Notes: a model not told the origin generated them from the letters alone. Counted from the first letter of the stretch, positions 23,393 to 33,302 are shown. The stretch: DNA of 64,000 nt from Caldisericum exile (GCA_020722505.1 DYKR01000002.1:1-64000); one strand, 5' to 3'. Numbers and translations: made by a program.

Positions 23393-23875
23393 TTAAAATG
23401 CTGCTGCCGAAACCCAAAGAGACAAAAGCACACCGGCAAGAAGTCCTAAAATAGCATAGGTTTCAACAAGTGCTGGTAAAAGTATTGCTCTACCGCTTTC
23501 CTCTGGTCTTTTTGCAACAAGATCTTCTGAGCCAATTGCTGCATGTGCCTGGTCTAATGCAGTTTTAAATTCAATAATACCAACTAAAATACCGATAAAT
23601 AATGCCGCAAGTCCCTGCCCCAAAGAAGCCTTTGGAGAACCACTAATAAAACCAAAGAATTGCATCATAAGGAACATAACAACAAGAGCATAAAAACCCT
23701 GCGTTCCAGGAAGAGCCATAATAACAAGCATTTTACCAAATAATTCTGGTTTTTCAGAAAGAATACCTGCTGCATGTGAAGTTGTCCTACCAATACCAAT
23801 GCCAGAGCCGATTGCACCCATTGCTGCCACAAAAGAAGCACCAATTGCAACAAACATTGAACCATTCAAACTCAT
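23393..23875 (-). CDS. atpK: V-type ATP synthase subunit K (duplicated-hairpin rotor subunit)
   Basis: Two hairpins; LPGTQGFYAL and LVETYAILG motifs. AAGGAGGT SD precedes ATG at 23875. Confidence 0.93.
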   Translation of the reverse strand: MSLNGSMFVAIGASFVAAMGAIGSGIGIGRTTSHAAGILSEKPELFGKMLVIMALPGTQGFYALVVMFLMMQFFGFISGSPKASLGQGLAALFIGILVGIIEFKTALDQAHAAIGSEDLVAKRPEESGRAILLPALVETYAILGLLAGVLLSLWVSAAAF

Positions 23876-23876
23876 T

Positions 23877-25892
23877 TTACTTACCTCCTTGTGATTTTCC
23901 AATTCTTATATTTTTAAACTCAAACCCAAAAGGTTTGAATTCATAACCACCTAAGTCATAGAACCTTCCAAAGAATTCAAGGAAATTCAAACGCATTGAG
24001 TGGATAAATGCACCAAGAATATTCATAAAGAAAGCAAGACTATGCAAGACAAAAAGTAAAATTATCGTGACAATAATTCCAACTGGTCCCAACATACTTC
24101 CTATCACTTTTGACATCAAGTTGAACGAAGAAGCAAGGATACCAGAACTTAGACCCAACGCAAAAAGACGAAGATAAGAAAGCGTATCACCTAAAAAACC
24201 AGAGATACCGTAGGAACTTCTTATACCGTAGAGGTTTACAAGAGCAGCTACCGGTTTAAAAAGAGGACTTCTTATGGACATCCACCCACCGATTAAAATG
24301 AATAAAACGCCCACAATAACCATTATGTTTGGAGCTAATGCCAGTTGAGGAAAAGTTGATTTAAAGAAAAACAAGATGATACCAGTAAGGAAAAGTAACC
24401 AACCTAAGCCATTAAAGATTGCATCAAGATAACTTCTGCTTTTTAGTTTTACAATGAAGCTTATTAAAACCCCGATCAATTGTGAAGTAACACCTATGAC
24501 AACTGAAAGTATCATGAACTTAATGGATCCATCTGGAGAAGTAGGGTTAATGACTGCAAGTTTACTAAGAAATTTAGTAAGTGCAAAATTTGGAAAGTAA
24601 GTTTGGAGTATGTCTCCAAAATATGAGTTTGTTAACACACCGACTGCTATAGAGGATATACTTCCATAAAGAAGTATGCTAAAAAATCTTGCAGCACCCC
24701 CATTGCTCTTATATTTAATTAAAAATAAAAGACTAAATAGGAAAAGGATAAAACCATAACCTGCATCTCCTAAAGCAAAACCAAAGAAAACGGAGAAAAG
24801 AATCGCAACAATAGGAGATGGATCTATATTGCTATAAGAAGGCAGACCGAATAATTTTACTAAAAATTCAAATGGTTTGAATATCAAAGGGTTATTCAAA
24901 CTAACAGGAATGAAATCACTATCTTCTATTTGCACCTCGAAAATAAGATCTGTAAACTTTGAAATTTTATTAATCAAAACGTTAAAATCTTTTTCTTTTG
25001 CAAAACCTTTAATAACAACAAATGTTTTTCCTTTTAAACACTTTGTGATATCTTTTCCCTTGTTTGCAAGGGATTGGAAATAATCTCTAAGCACTATTAA
25101 CTTATCATTCTCTTCAAAGTATTCCTTTATTTTTGCTAATATAATCTCTTTATTGCTTTCAAGTTCTAAAAGTCTTTTTTCAATTCGCTGAACCTCTTCC
25201 TCAAAATATCCAGTGAATCGATTGCTGGGTGTTATTTTTGCAATTCCATAATCCTTAATAACTTTTTCAAGTAATTCGGTATCTTCTTTTACGTATAGAA
25301 AAAACACTCTTGCAGTATTTTTATCAGTATAAAAAACATTAACGTAAAAATTGTTTACTACTTCATCACTTTTAAATTTTTCAAGGTTCTTCTTTTTTAT
25401 TTCGCCTATTATTGCGTAAGTCCTACTTGTTCCATGTAAGATAGAAAACTGAAAGGGAAACCCCTGAAACGTCATCAAAGATTTTTTATCTTCATGTAAT
25501 TTTGCTTCTTCTTCAAGAATTTTATCGTAGGAATTTTTTAAATCGTTGAGTTTTTTTACAAAATCATCAAGAGGAAAGTTATGAACAATATCTTTAAAAT
25601 ATTCTTCACTTACCTCAAAATCCTGTGGCAAAAAACCTTGAATAAAACCCTGTTTGCCCAATCTAAATTCTTTGAATATAGAAAATGCACTATCAATCTT
25701 ATTCAGCTCTTCGTCGTAGGTTTTTTCTGGTATTAAGGGTTTTAAACTATCAATACTTGCAAGAATTTCTGATCGCACACTTTCAATGTGGAAGATCCTA
25801 AGATCATACAAAGACTCAAGAATTTCATCTTTCTGTGCTACATCGCTTAAAATCAAAACTTTTTTAAGCTTCTCTATTGACATAATCAACAA
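23877..25892 (-). CDS. atpI: V-type ATP synthase subunit I
   Basis: 671 aa; soluble N-terminal half, multi-TM C-terminal half with GDAGYGFILF and SYLRLFALGLSSGILA. Confidence 0.95.
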   Translation of the reverse strand: MLIMSIEKLKKVLILSDVAQKDEILESLYDLRIFHIESVRSEILASIDSLKPLIPEKTYDEELNKIDSAFSIFKEFRLGKQGFIQGFLPQDFEVSEEYFKDIVHNFPLDDFVKKLNDLKNSYDKILEEEAKLHEDKKSLMTFQGFPFQFSILHGTSRTYAIIGEIKKKNLEKFKSDEVVNNFYVNVFYTDKNTARVFFLYVKEDTELLEKVIKDYGIAKITPSNRFTGYFEEEVQRIEKRLLELESNKEIILAKIKEYFEENDKLIVLRDYFQSLANKGKDITKCLKGKTFVVIKGFAKEKDFNVLINKISKFTDLIFEVQIEDSDFIPVSLNNPLIFKPFEFLVKLFGLPSYSNIDPSPIVAILFSVFFGFALGDAGYGFILFLFSLLFLIKYKSNGGAARFFSILLYGSISSIAVGVLTNSYFGDILQTYFPNFALTKFLSKLAVINPTSPDGSIKFMILSVVIGVTSQLIGVLISFIVKLKSRSYLDAIFNGLGWLLFLTGIILFFFKSTFPQLALAPNIMVIVGVLFILIGGWMSIRSPLFKPVAALVNLYGIRSSYGISGFLGDTLSYLRLFALGLSSGILASSFNLMSKVIGSMLGPVGIIVTIILLFVLHSLAFFMNILGAFIHSMRLNFLEFFGRFYDLGGYEFKPFGFEFKNIRIGKSQGGK

Positions 25893-26196
25893 CCTCTTTT
25901 AAATAATTACCAATAATTTTATCAATTTTTTCTGATGCTTTTTCTTCGAGCAGTTTTAAAAATTGTTTGTTTTCACTTTCTATCTTTTTAGCTTCTTCGT
26001 CGAAAAGCTTTAGGGCATTTGACTTGTAATTTTCAACTTCCTTTAAAAAGTTATTTTCGTATAGCTTACGTAAAGCTAACTTTTTCTCATTTAGTTCTTC
26101 TTTTAAAGCCTTTACCGTAGACTCTGCTTCTTTTAAAATCTTCTCTGCTTCTTCTTCGAAAGATTTAATGGCGTTTAAAATATCTCTTTCTACCAT
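25864..26196 (-). CDS. Small coiled-coil protein, V-type ATPase peripheral-stalk subunit G/H-like
   Basis: 110 aa charged helical protein at the head of the V-ATPase genes; assigned by context and composition. Confidence 0.65.
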   Translation of the reverse strand: MVERDILNAIKSFEEEAEKILKEAESTVKALKEELNEKKLALRKLYENNFLKEVENYKSNALKLFDEEAKKIESENKQFLKLLEEKASEKIDKIIGNYLKEVVDYVNREA

Positions 26197-26199
26197 GTG

Positions 26200-27648
26200 T
26201 TATACTCCTTTCACTACCCTAATTGCAATTTCACTTCCCTGTCTTACAGAACCTTGCACAAGTCCGCCATATTTAAAAACTTCATCTATAAAATCTATGC
26301 AATCATCATCTATAACCATGCCTGGAGCAAGCACAGGGATACCTGGAGGATAAGGAGCAACAATACCCCAAGAAACTCTCCCTTTTGCTTCTTTCAGAGG
26401 AATAACTTCAAAATCTTTCTTTAGAGTTTCAAAAGGCATCATTGCAAAAGGTGGTGCTTTGGGTGTTCTTTCCATTTTAATTTTATTTTTTTCTTTTTTC
26501 GGTTGCACCTTCCTAAGGACTGACAAGAGTATATCAATATCTCTTTTTGAAGTGCCTACAGTAATAAAAAGTAAAACATTCTGAAGATCGGCAAGTTCTA
26601 TCTCTATACCATTTTTATTAAGGAAGTGTTCGAATTCAAAACCAGAATACCCCAAATCTTCAACGTTAATTGTGAGTTTAATTGGATCAAAAGCGTAAAT
26701 ATCAATTCCATTTACAATTTTTTCAGTAATAACCTTAAACCCTTGGAGTGCGCTTATTTTTTCTCTTGCGTATTCGGCAACTTCAATTGCACGGTCCCAC
26801 ATTTCCTTACCATGTAAAGCCATTTCTCGCCTTGCAACATCTAATGCAGTCATAAAGATATACGAAGGGCTAGAACTTTCTATAATACTTAAGACTTGCT
26901 CAACTCTATCAACATTCACTGACTTTGAGGGGATATGTAAGAAAGAAGTTTGCGTGAGAGTTGGTAAAGTTTTGTGGGCACTTTGAGTTACAAGGTCTGC
27001 TCCAAGGTATATAGCGGACTTTGGAAATTTTTCATTAAATGGAAAATGTGCTCCATGCGCTTCATCTATAAGAACCCTTAAGCCGTATTTGTGTCCTAAA
27101 TCTATTATGTCTTTTACTCTGCCTTGAAGTCCGTAATAATTCGGAGTAGTGACAAGTAAAACTTTTGCATCTGGATTTTCTTTTATGGCTTTCTCAATTT
27201 CTTCAACTGTAAGGTTGGTAATGATTCCAAACTCCTCATTAAATTCTGGTTCAACAAACACAGGCTTTGCTCTTGCAAGAAGAATGCCGCCAATAACTGA
27301 TCTATGGGAATTTCTTCCAATTATAATTTTTTCATTCTCTTTTACGGAATCGAGTATCATAGCATGGACACCAGCAGTAGTGCCATTAATTAGAAAAATA
27401 GTAGATTCAGTTCCATAGAGTTTGCTTGCTAAATTTTCTGCTTCTCGAATGACACCTTGAGCATAGTGAAGATAATCAAGACCTGAAACTTCTGTAAGAT
27501 CGAAATCAAAAAATTTTTCACCAAATAGTTTTTTAAGAATTCTTGGGGCACCCTTACCTTGGGAGTGTCCTGGCATGTGGAAGGGAATCATCTTCCTCTT
27601 AATGTATTTAGACACAGCCTCATATAGAGGTGCTTTTTCTTGTTCCAA
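26200..27648 (-). CDS. Orn/Lys/Arg decarboxylase family protein (PLP-dependent)
   Basis: PFHMPGHSQG, INGTTAGVHAM, LIDEAHGAHF, SAHKTLPTLTQ motifs. ORF-track start (27792) runs through a tRNA; GGAGG followed by TTG at 27648 (or GTG 27660) is more plausible. Confidence 0.9.
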   Translation of the reverse strand: MEQEKAPLYEAVSKYIKRKMIPFHMPGHSQGKGAPRILKKLFGEKFFDFDLTEVSGLDYLHYAQGVIREAENLASKLYGTESTIFLINGTTAGVHAMILDSVKENEKIIIGRNSHRSVIGGILLARAKPVFVEPEFNEEFGIITNLTVEEIEKAIKENPDAKVLLVTTPNYYGLQGRVKDIIDLGHKYGLRVLIDEAHGAHFPFNEKFPKSAIYLGADLVTQSAHKTLPTLTQTSFLHIPSKSVNVDRVEQVLSIIESSSPSYIFMTALDVARREMALHGKEMWDRAIEVAEYAREKISALQGFKVITEKIVNGIDIYAFDPIKLTINVEDLGYSGFEFEHFLNKNGIEIELADLQNVLLFITVGTSKRDIDILLSVLRKVQPKKEKNKIKMERTPKAPPFAMMPFETLKKDFEVIPLKEAKGRVSWGIVAPYPPGIPVLAPGMVIDDDCIDFIDEVFKYGGLVQGSVRQGSEIAIRVVKGV

Positions 27649-27671
27649 TTCTACCTCCACTCTATTTTTAG

Positions 27672-27749
27672 TGGTCGGGATGGTGGGATTCGAACCCACG
27701 ACCTCTTGGTCCCGAACCAAGCGCTCTAACCAAACTGGGCCACATCCCG
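27672..27749 (-). tRNA. tRNA-Pro (anticodon CGG)
   Basis: Cloverleaf CGGGATG...CATCCCG-A-CCA; anticodon loop TTCGGGA; GGTTCGAATCC T-arm; CCA encoded. Confidence 0.95.
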
Positions 27750-27752
27750 TAA

Positions 27753-27830
27753 TGGTCGGGGCGAGAAGATTCGAACTTCCGACCCCCTGCACCCCATGCA
27801 GGTGCGCTTACCAAACTGCGCCACGCCCCG
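27753..27830 (-). tRNA. tRNA-Pro (anticodon GGG)
   Basis: Cloverleaf CGGGGCG...CGCCCCG-A-CCA; anticodon loop ATGGGGT; C1-G72 pair. Confidence 0.95.
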
Positions 27831-27844
27831 AAACCTTACCTCTT

Positions 27845-27896
27845 GATGAACCCAATGAATTATATATAATGATGAACCCAATGAATTATATATAAA
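27845..27896. repeat. Tandem 26-bp direct duplication upstream of the tRNA-Pro pair
   Basis: gatgaacccaatgaattatatataa(t) occurs twice back to back. Confidence 0.95.
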
Positions 27897-27912
27897 TTTG
27901 TTAAAAATACAA
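27885..27912 (-). promoter_or_regulatory. Candidate promoter of the tRNA-Pro(GGG)-tRNA-Pro(CGG) transcript
   Basis: Minus strand TTGTAT (27907-27912), 16-nt spacer, TATAAT (27885-27890); a second TATAAT lies in the other repeat copy at 27859-27864. Confidence 0.55.
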
Positions 27913-27935
27913 GCAGTTTTTAATAAAAAACAAAA

Positions 27936-28275
27936 GACTTAAGTAAGGAATAAGCCAGATTCTGTATCTCCATAAGGAGATGGCAGCCATTTATCTAAGC
28001 GGCCAACCCAGTAGCATGAGGTGGAGCTTCCTCTTCGCTACTCTATTTGGCCTTGCTCCGAGTGGGGTTTGCCTTGCGTAATGCTGTCACCAGCATTACC
28101 GGTGGTCTCTTACACCACCTTTTCACCCTTACCTTAAAGCTAAGGCGGTCTATTTTCTGTGGCACTTTCCCTAGGGTCGCCCCCGCTTGGATTTCCCAAG
28201 CACTCTGCTCCAAGGAGTCCGGACTTTCCTCAGAATAGTTCAAACTATTCTGAGGCTGCCTTCCTTACTTAAGTC
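27936..28275 (-). ncRNA. rnpB: RNase P RNA, bacterial class A
   Basis: Minus strand has GAGGAAAGTCCGGACTCC near the 5' end and ACAGAATCTGGCTTA near the 3' end; terminal P1 pairing GACTTAAGTAAGGAA/TTCCTTACTTAAGTC. Confidence 0.95.
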
Positions 28276-28988
28276 AAATCTTCATCTATGTATAGAATTT
28301 TACCACAGATTTCGCATTGGATAATTTCATTTCCCTTTGTTTCCTGAAGCAAGGCAATGGTTTCAAGCGGTAATTTCACACCACAATTACCACAGAACCC
28401 ATGGTCAACCTTTTCAATGGCACCACCTGGGAAACTCTTTCTTATCTCTAAATATCTTGTTACAAAATCGTGAGGCAAAGAAGAAATAACCTCATCAAAT
28501 TCTTTATTTAATAGAACTCTTTCTTCTTTAAGTTCCTCTTCTAATTTTTCGTATTCTTCTCTAATTTTTTCACTTTTCTTTTTCAAGTTATCAATTGCTT
28601 TATCCAACTCTTCAATTTTTGTATCTCTTTCTTTTAACTCATTTAGCACAAAGTTAAGATTTTTTTCATACTCTTCCATTTTGGCTAAAAGATTCTCTTC
28701 CGTTTTTTTTGCAATTTTAAGTTCTTTTTGAGTTTTAAAGGTACTACTATCGATTGCATTTTTTATACTTTGTAGTTCTTTTTCTGCATCTTCTATTTCA
28801 CGTTCAATCTCATTTTTTCTGCTAACCAAACCTTTTTTAGAAAGGTCTAACTCTTCCTTCTCTGTTTCATAATTGCTAATCTGCTCTTCTATTTTTAATT
28901 CTTCTTCTATCTCTTTAACACGTTTTTCTTTCTTTAAGGTCTGGGAAAGTTTCTTCTCGACTTCATAAACTTTGCTAATAAATGACAT
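28269..28988 (-). CDS. Coiled-coil protein with C-terminal C4 zinc ribbon
   Basis: Long charged coiled coil followed by CGNCGVKLP...IIQCEICGKILY. Confidence 0.88.
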   Translation of the reverse strand: MSFISKVYEVEKKLSQTLKKEKRVKEIEEELKIEEQISNYETEKEELDLSKKGLVSRKNEIEREIEDAEKELQSIKNAIDSSTFKTQKELKIAKKTEENLLAKMEEYEKNLNFVLNELKERDTKIEELDKAIDNLKKKSEKIREEYEKLEEELKEERVLLNKEFDEVISSLPHDFVTRYLEIRKSFPGGAIEKVDHGFCGNCGVKLPLETIALLQETKGNEIIQCEICGKILYIDEDLT

Positions 28989-29006
28989 TATTAAAGCCTC
29001 CCTCTA

Positions 29007-29081
29007 TGGTGGGCCCGCTTGGATTCGAACCAAGAACCAATTGGTTATGAGCCAACCGCTCTGCCGTTGAGCTACGGGCCC
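29007..29081 (-). tRNA. tRNA with CAU anticodon (Met or Ile2; not distinguishable by eye)
   Basis: GGGCCCG acceptor pairs with CGGGCCC; anticodon loop CTCATAA; GGTTCGAATCC T-arm; CCA encoded. Confidence 0.93.
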
Positions 29082-29099
29082 TGTTACATATGCATAACT

Positions 29100-29127
29100 A
29101 TTTTACATAAAAGTTTTTTTTAGTCAA
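29100..29127 (-). promoter_or_regulatory. Promoter of the tRNA(CAU) gene
   Basis: Minus strand TTGACT (29122-29127), 16-nt spacer, TAAAAT (29100-29105), about 20 nt upstream of the tRNA. Confidence 0.7.
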
Positions 29128-29302
29128 GGGGAGAAATTATTAACATTAACCAAAACTTATTAATAGAACCTTTTAGGAGTAAGAATTTTAATAACGTATT
29201 ACAACAGATTTTTGAACTAAAAGATATCTTGCAAATCCGAATACCCAAATAAGATTTTTGTAAATTTAACAAGACAGAGCCAAAGGATAAGAAAGATAAA
29301 AC

Positions 29303-29326
29303 AAAAATGGGGGATTTAATCCCCCA
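29303..29326 (-). terminator. Intrinsic terminator of the oligopeptide transporter operon
   Basis: Perfect 8-bp stem TGGGGGAT/ATCCCCCA with 3-nt loop, followed on the minus strand by TTTTTGT. Confidence 0.85.
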
Positions 29327-29348
29327 TAAAGTTAATAAATATACTAAT

Positions 29349-30341
29349 TTATTTAGAGTATTCTACAACTTTGCCCTCTTTTACAAAGTGACATGCAACA
29401 TAATGCCCAGAACCAACATCAACTAAAGGTGGTTCAGATTCTTTACAGATATCTTTTGCATATCGGCAACGGGTTCTAAATCTACAACCTGACGGTGGAT
29501 TAATGGGTGAGGGGATATCTCCTTGAAGAAGAATTCTTTCTTTTTTTATCTCAGGATCTGGTATGGGTATTGCGGAAAGTAGAGCCTGTGTATAAGGATG
29601 AAGAGGATTCTTGAATAATTCTTTTGTTTCGGCAACTTCTACTAATTTACCAAGGTACATAACTCCTATCCTATCGGATACGTGCCTCACAACAGCAAGG
29701 TTATGCGCAACTAGTAAATAAGTAAGTGCAAGTTTTTGTTGAAGTTCAAGAAGAAGGTTCAACACCTGTGCTTGGATTGATGCATCAAGCGCCGAAACAG
29801 GCTCGTCTGCAACAATAAATTTAGGATTAAGAACTACGGCTCTTGCGATACCTATTCTCTGTCTCTGTCCGCCAGAAAATTCATGCGGATATCTTCTTAA
29901 ATATTCAGGTCTAAGACCTACTAACTTCATGATCTCAACAACTCGTTCTTCCTGCTCTTTTTTATCACCAATATTATGGACCATTAAAGGTTCTTTTATA
30001 ATCTCTCCAATCGGCATTCTCGGGTTCAAAGAGCCATAGGGGTCTTGGAAAATTATCTGCATTTCTCTTCTTAGAGGCCTAATTTTATTTTCTCCAAACT
30101 TTGTTATATCGATACCATTAAAAATAATTTGGCCTTTTGTAGGTTCAATTAACTTTATAATTGTTTTTCCTGCAGTTGTCTTTCCGCTTCCACTTTCTCC
30201 CACAAGACCAAAAGTTTCTCCTTCAAAAATATGGAAGGATATATCATCAACTGCCCTTACCCAGCCGATGGGTCTTGAGAAAACACCTCCAACAACAGGA
30301 AAATGCTTCACTAAATTATTTATCTCAAGAAGTTTTTTCAC
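29349..30341 (-). CDS. Oligopeptide/dipeptide ABC transporter ATP-binding protein (OppF/DppF-like)
   Basis: Walker [10 protein letters not shown], signature SGGQRQR, C-terminal [14 protein letters not shown]. Confidence 0.95.
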   Translation of the reverse strand: MKKLLEINNLVKHFPVVGGVFSRPIGWVRAVDDISFHIFEGETFGLVGESGSGKTTAGKTIIKLIEPTKGQIIFNGIDITKFGENKIRPLRREMQIIFQDPYGSLNPRMPIGEIIKEPLMVHNIGDKKEQEERVVEIMKLVGLRPEYLRRYPHEFSGGQRQRIGIARAVVLNPKFIVADEPVSALDASIQAQVLNLLLELQQKLALTYLLVAHNLAVVRHVSDRIGVMYLGKLVEVAETKELFKNPLHPYTQALLSAIPIPDPEIKKERILLQGDIPSPINPPSGCRFRTRCRYAKDICKESEPPLVDVGSGHYVACHFVKEGKVVEYSK

Positions 30342-31342
30342 GATACAACCTCACTTTCATTAACTAAAACAGGATGGAAACATCTTACAAAATGGTTGTT
30401 TTCAATTTCAGCAAGTTCGGGCATTTCTTTCCTACACCTCTCTGTTGCAAATGGGCACCTTGGATTGAAATGACAACCAAGTGGCATATGGTAGGGGTTA
30501 GGCACCATTCCTTCTATTGCAGGAAGCGGAGTTTTTGTCTTCTCAGAAACTAAATTTGGAATAGAACTTAATAGCCCATAAGTATAAGGATGTCTCGGCC
30601 TTCTAAAAATAGATACCACATCACCACTTTCTACAATTTTACCAGTATAGGCAACGTAAACACTATTTGCCATTTCTGCAACAAGGGCTAAGTCATGGGT
30701 AATAAATAAAACTGCCATACCTGTTCTTTTTTGAAGGTCTTTCATAAGTTCAAGAATTTGTGCTTGAATTGTTACATCAAGAGCAGTAGTTGCTTCATCA
30801 GAAATAAGAAGGTCTGGATTACAAGACATTGCCATTGCAATCATAACCCTTTGTCTCATGCCACCACTTAATTCATGAGGATATTGGTTAAATCTCCTTT
30901 CAGGCTCGGGAATACCAACAAGCCCGAGAAGTTCAATTGTCTTATTTTTGGCTTCTTCTTCACTTACATCTTGGTGGATTAGGATTGCTTCCATTATCTG
31001 GTCACCAATTGTAAACACAGGGTTTAAAGCACTCATCGGTTCTTGGAAAATCATTGAAATTTCAGCACCCCTTATTTTTCTTAGTTGCTCTGGTGTCTTT
31101 CCAACTAAATTTTCTCCTTTAAAAATAATTTCTCCACCGACAATTTTTCCAGGAACATCGATAAGGCCCAAAATTGACATTGCAGAAACACTTTTTCCAC
31201 AACCACTTTCACCCACAAGCCCTAAAACTTCCCCTTTATGTATTGTATAACTCATTCCATCAACCGCTTTTACAACACCATCGTCTGTATAGAAATAAGT
31301 TTTTAAATCCTTTACTTCCAATAATACTTCGCTTTTTTCCAT
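30338..31342 (-). CDS. Oligopeptide/dipeptide ABC transporter ATP-binding protein (OppD/DppD-like)
   Basis: Walker A GESGCGKS, signature SGGMRQR, C-terminal [14 protein letters not shown]. Confidence 0.95.
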   Translation of the reverse strand: MEKSEVLLEVKDLKTYFYTDDGVVKAVDGMSYTIHKGEVLGLVGESGCGKSVSAMSILGLIDVPGKIVGGEIIFKGENLVGKTPEQLRKIRGAEISMIFQEPMSALNPVFTIGDQIMEAILIHQDVSEEEAKNKTIELLGLVGIPEPERRFNQYPHELSGGMRQRVMIAMAMSCNPDLLISDEATTALDVTIQAQILELMKDLQKRTGMAVLFITHDLALVAEMANSVYVAYTGKIVESGDVVSIFRRPRHPYTYGLLSSIPNLVSEKTKTPLPAIEGMVPNPYHMPLGCHFNPRCPFATERCRKEMPELAEIENNHFVRCFHPVLVNESEVVS

Positions 31343-31349
31343 ATTTCAC

Positions 31350-32252
31350 CTACCTATATAACCTTGGGTCCATTGCATCTCTAAGTCCATCGCCAAGATA
31401 ATTAAATGCAAGAACAGTTATAAACATTGCAAGCCCAGGAGACCACACAAGCCATGGAGCAATAGCCATTGCATATTGAGCATTTTGAAGCATATTACCC
31501 CAAGATGGCGTAGGAGGCATAACACCAAAGCCAAGATAGCTTAACGCAGCTTCGTATATTATATTTCCACCAACGCCAAGAGTAGCAGAAACAATAATAG
31601 GAGCAAGAGAATTTGGAAGAATATGCCTCCATATAATTCTGCTATTTGATACGCCAACTGCTTTTGCAGCCTCTACATACTCATTTTCTCTTAAAGAAAG
31701 AAACATACCTCTTACAATTCTTGCATCGGTCATCCAACCAAAAATTGCTATTACCAAAACGATTTTCCAAACTCCTGCACCAGGGATAACTGAGGCAAGA
31801 ACAATAAGAAGAGGTAACACTGGAATTGAAAACATAATATCTGTAAATCTCATTAGAATGGTATCAAGAACTCCACCATAATAACCTGCATATGCACCAA
31901 TGATTATGCCAACAATAAGCGCTGAAAAAACCGATGAAAAGCCAACAAGAAGAGAAACTCTACCACCATAAAATAATCGTGTAAGAACATCTCTTCCTAA
32001 CTCATCTGTCCCAAGCCAGTGCCTTAAGCTTGGTGGTTGCAAAACTTCTTCTATGGAACCAAGTTCAGAAAATTTATAAGGAGAAATAAAAGGTCCTACA
32101 ATACATATAGCAATTACAAGGATTAATACAACTAAAGAAAGCATGGCAAGTTTATGCTTTCTTAATCTTTTTCCAACAATACTCCAATAGGTTTCAATTC
32201 TTCCCGTTAAAGTTTCTTCTGAAGTAGTTATATCAATAGCCATATCAACCAA
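31350..32252 (-). CDS. Oligopeptide ABC transporter permease (OppC/DppC-like)
   Basis: GTDELGRDVLTRLFYGGRVSL, EAAKAVGVSNSRIIWRHILPN EAA loop. Confidence 0.95.
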   Translation of the reverse strand: MVDMAIDITTSEETLTGRIETYWSIVGKRLRKHKLAMLSLVVLILVIAICIVGPFISPYKFSELGSIEEVLQPPSLRHWLGTDELGRDVLTRLFYGGRVSLLVGFSSVFSALIVGIIIGAYAGYYGGVLDTILMRFTDIMFSIPVLPLLIVLASVIPGAGVWKIVLVIAIFGWMTDARIVRGMFLSLRENEYVEAAKAVGVSNSRIIWRHILPNSLAPIIVSATLGVGGNIIYEAALSYLGFGVMPPTPSWGNMLQNAQYAMAIAPWLVWSPGLAMFITVLAFNYLGDGLRDAMDPRLYR

Positions 32253-32256
32253 CCTC

Positions 32257-33225
32257 CTAACTATACCGTATTCGTGGGTCGACTACGGCATATAGTAAAT
32301 CTGCAATAAGATTACCCACAATCAAAAGAGTTGACTCTAAAAGTAAACAGACCATTGCAACAGGATAGTCATTTGATAACATTGCATCTACGGTAAGCCT
32401 ACCCATACCTGGGATACTAAATACAGTTTCGGTAATTGTTGCACCAGAGATAATACCAGGTAGTGTGAGTCCTAAAAGGGTTACGATAGGAATCAATGCG
32501 TTACGTAAAGCATGTTTAAATATTACTGTTCTTTCTGGAAGTCCTTTTGCTCTTGCAGTTCTTACATAATCTTGCCTTATAACTTCAAGCATAGAACTTC
32601 TTGCATATCTCATCCATGAACCCATCCCAAAAAGAGAAAGAACAATTACTGGAAGAACCATATATTTTACTTGGTCAAGCATACGTGCAAAGAACGGAGC
32701 CGATTCCATTCCTGGAGTCATAACGCCACCTATCGGAAGCCAATTTAATCTCAAACCAAATATCATCATCAAAATAAAACCAAACCAGAAAGTTGGCATA
32801 GACATTCCAAAAAAGGCAAAAAATGTAAACACATAATCAAATAGAGTGTATTGGTGTAAGGCTGAATATATGCCAATAGGAACGGCAATAACAAAAGCAA
32901 ATATAAGAGAGGCAATTGAAAACCTTAACGTATAACTAATTGCTCTTGCTACAATTTCAACTACAGGTTTACCACCTGCAAAAATTGAAACACCCCAATT
33001 GCCTGTGATCATCGACCAAAACCATTTAAAAAATCTAAGATACCAAGGAAGGTCAAAACCCCAAGCATGTTTTAATCTCTGTATATCCTCTGGTCTAATC
33101 CTTGGATTTATCGCCATTTGCGCAAAGGGATCACCAACTAAACTCAAAACAGCAAAGGTAACAATTGCAACCCCTAAAAACAGAGGAATCATCTGCAAAA
33201 TTCTTCTTATTACATAGTTTCTCAC
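32257..33225 (-). CDS. Oligopeptide ABC transporter permease (OppB/DppB-like)
   Basis: IRRILQMIPLFLGV, DYVRTARAKGLPERTVIFKHALRNALIP. Confidence 0.95.
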   Translation of the reverse strand: MRNYVIRRILQMIPLFLGVAIVTFAVLSLVGDPFAQMAINPRIRPEDIQRLKHAWGFDLPWYLRFFKWFWSMITGNWGVSIFAGGKPVVEIVARAISYTLRFSIASLIFAFVIAVPIGIYSALHQYTLFDYVFTFFAFFGMSMPTFWFGFILMMIFGLRLNWLPIGGVMTPGMESAPFFARMLDQVKYMVLPVIVLSLFGMGSWMRYARSSMLEVIRQDYVRTARAKGLPERTVIFKHALRNALIPIVTLLGLTLPGIISGATITETVFSIPGMGRLTVDAMLSNDYPVAMVCLLLESTLLIVGNLIADLLYAVVDPRIRYS

Positions 33226-33250
33226 CTTTTCCTAAACCTCCTTATCCTTT

Positions 33251-33280
33251 AAAAAAGGGGACCTCTTTGCGGAGGTCCCC
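33251..33280 (-). terminator. Intercistronic terminator-like hairpin between binding protein and permease genes
   Basis: 9-bp perfect stem GGGGACCTC/GAGGTCCCC, 6-nt loop, followed on the minus strand by TTTTTT. Confidence 0.85.
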
Positions 33281-33302
33281 GCAAATTTTAACTAACTAAA
33301 CC

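Noticed and set aside
23393-23875. Two-carboxylate Na+ site in subunit K (Glu in GIIEFK taken as the Q110 equivalent)
   Set aside because: That register needs a 7-residue gap; the ungapped register puts Gln at Q110, so a standard ligand set is more likely.
27649-27792. N-terminal extension of the decarboxylase ORF
   Set aside because: MQGVGSSNLLAPT...GCGPVWLERLVRDQEVVGSNPTIPT is tRNA sequence in frame; the real start is about 27648-27660.
27575-27895. 106-aa plus-strand ORF containing MVGFEPTTSWSRTKRSNQ and GARRFELPTPCTPCRCAYQTAP
   Set aside because: Translation of the antisense of two tRNA-Pro genes, a well-known false-ORF pattern.
28043-28243. 66-aa minus and 63-aa plus ORFs
   Set aside because: Both lie inside the RNase P RNA gene.
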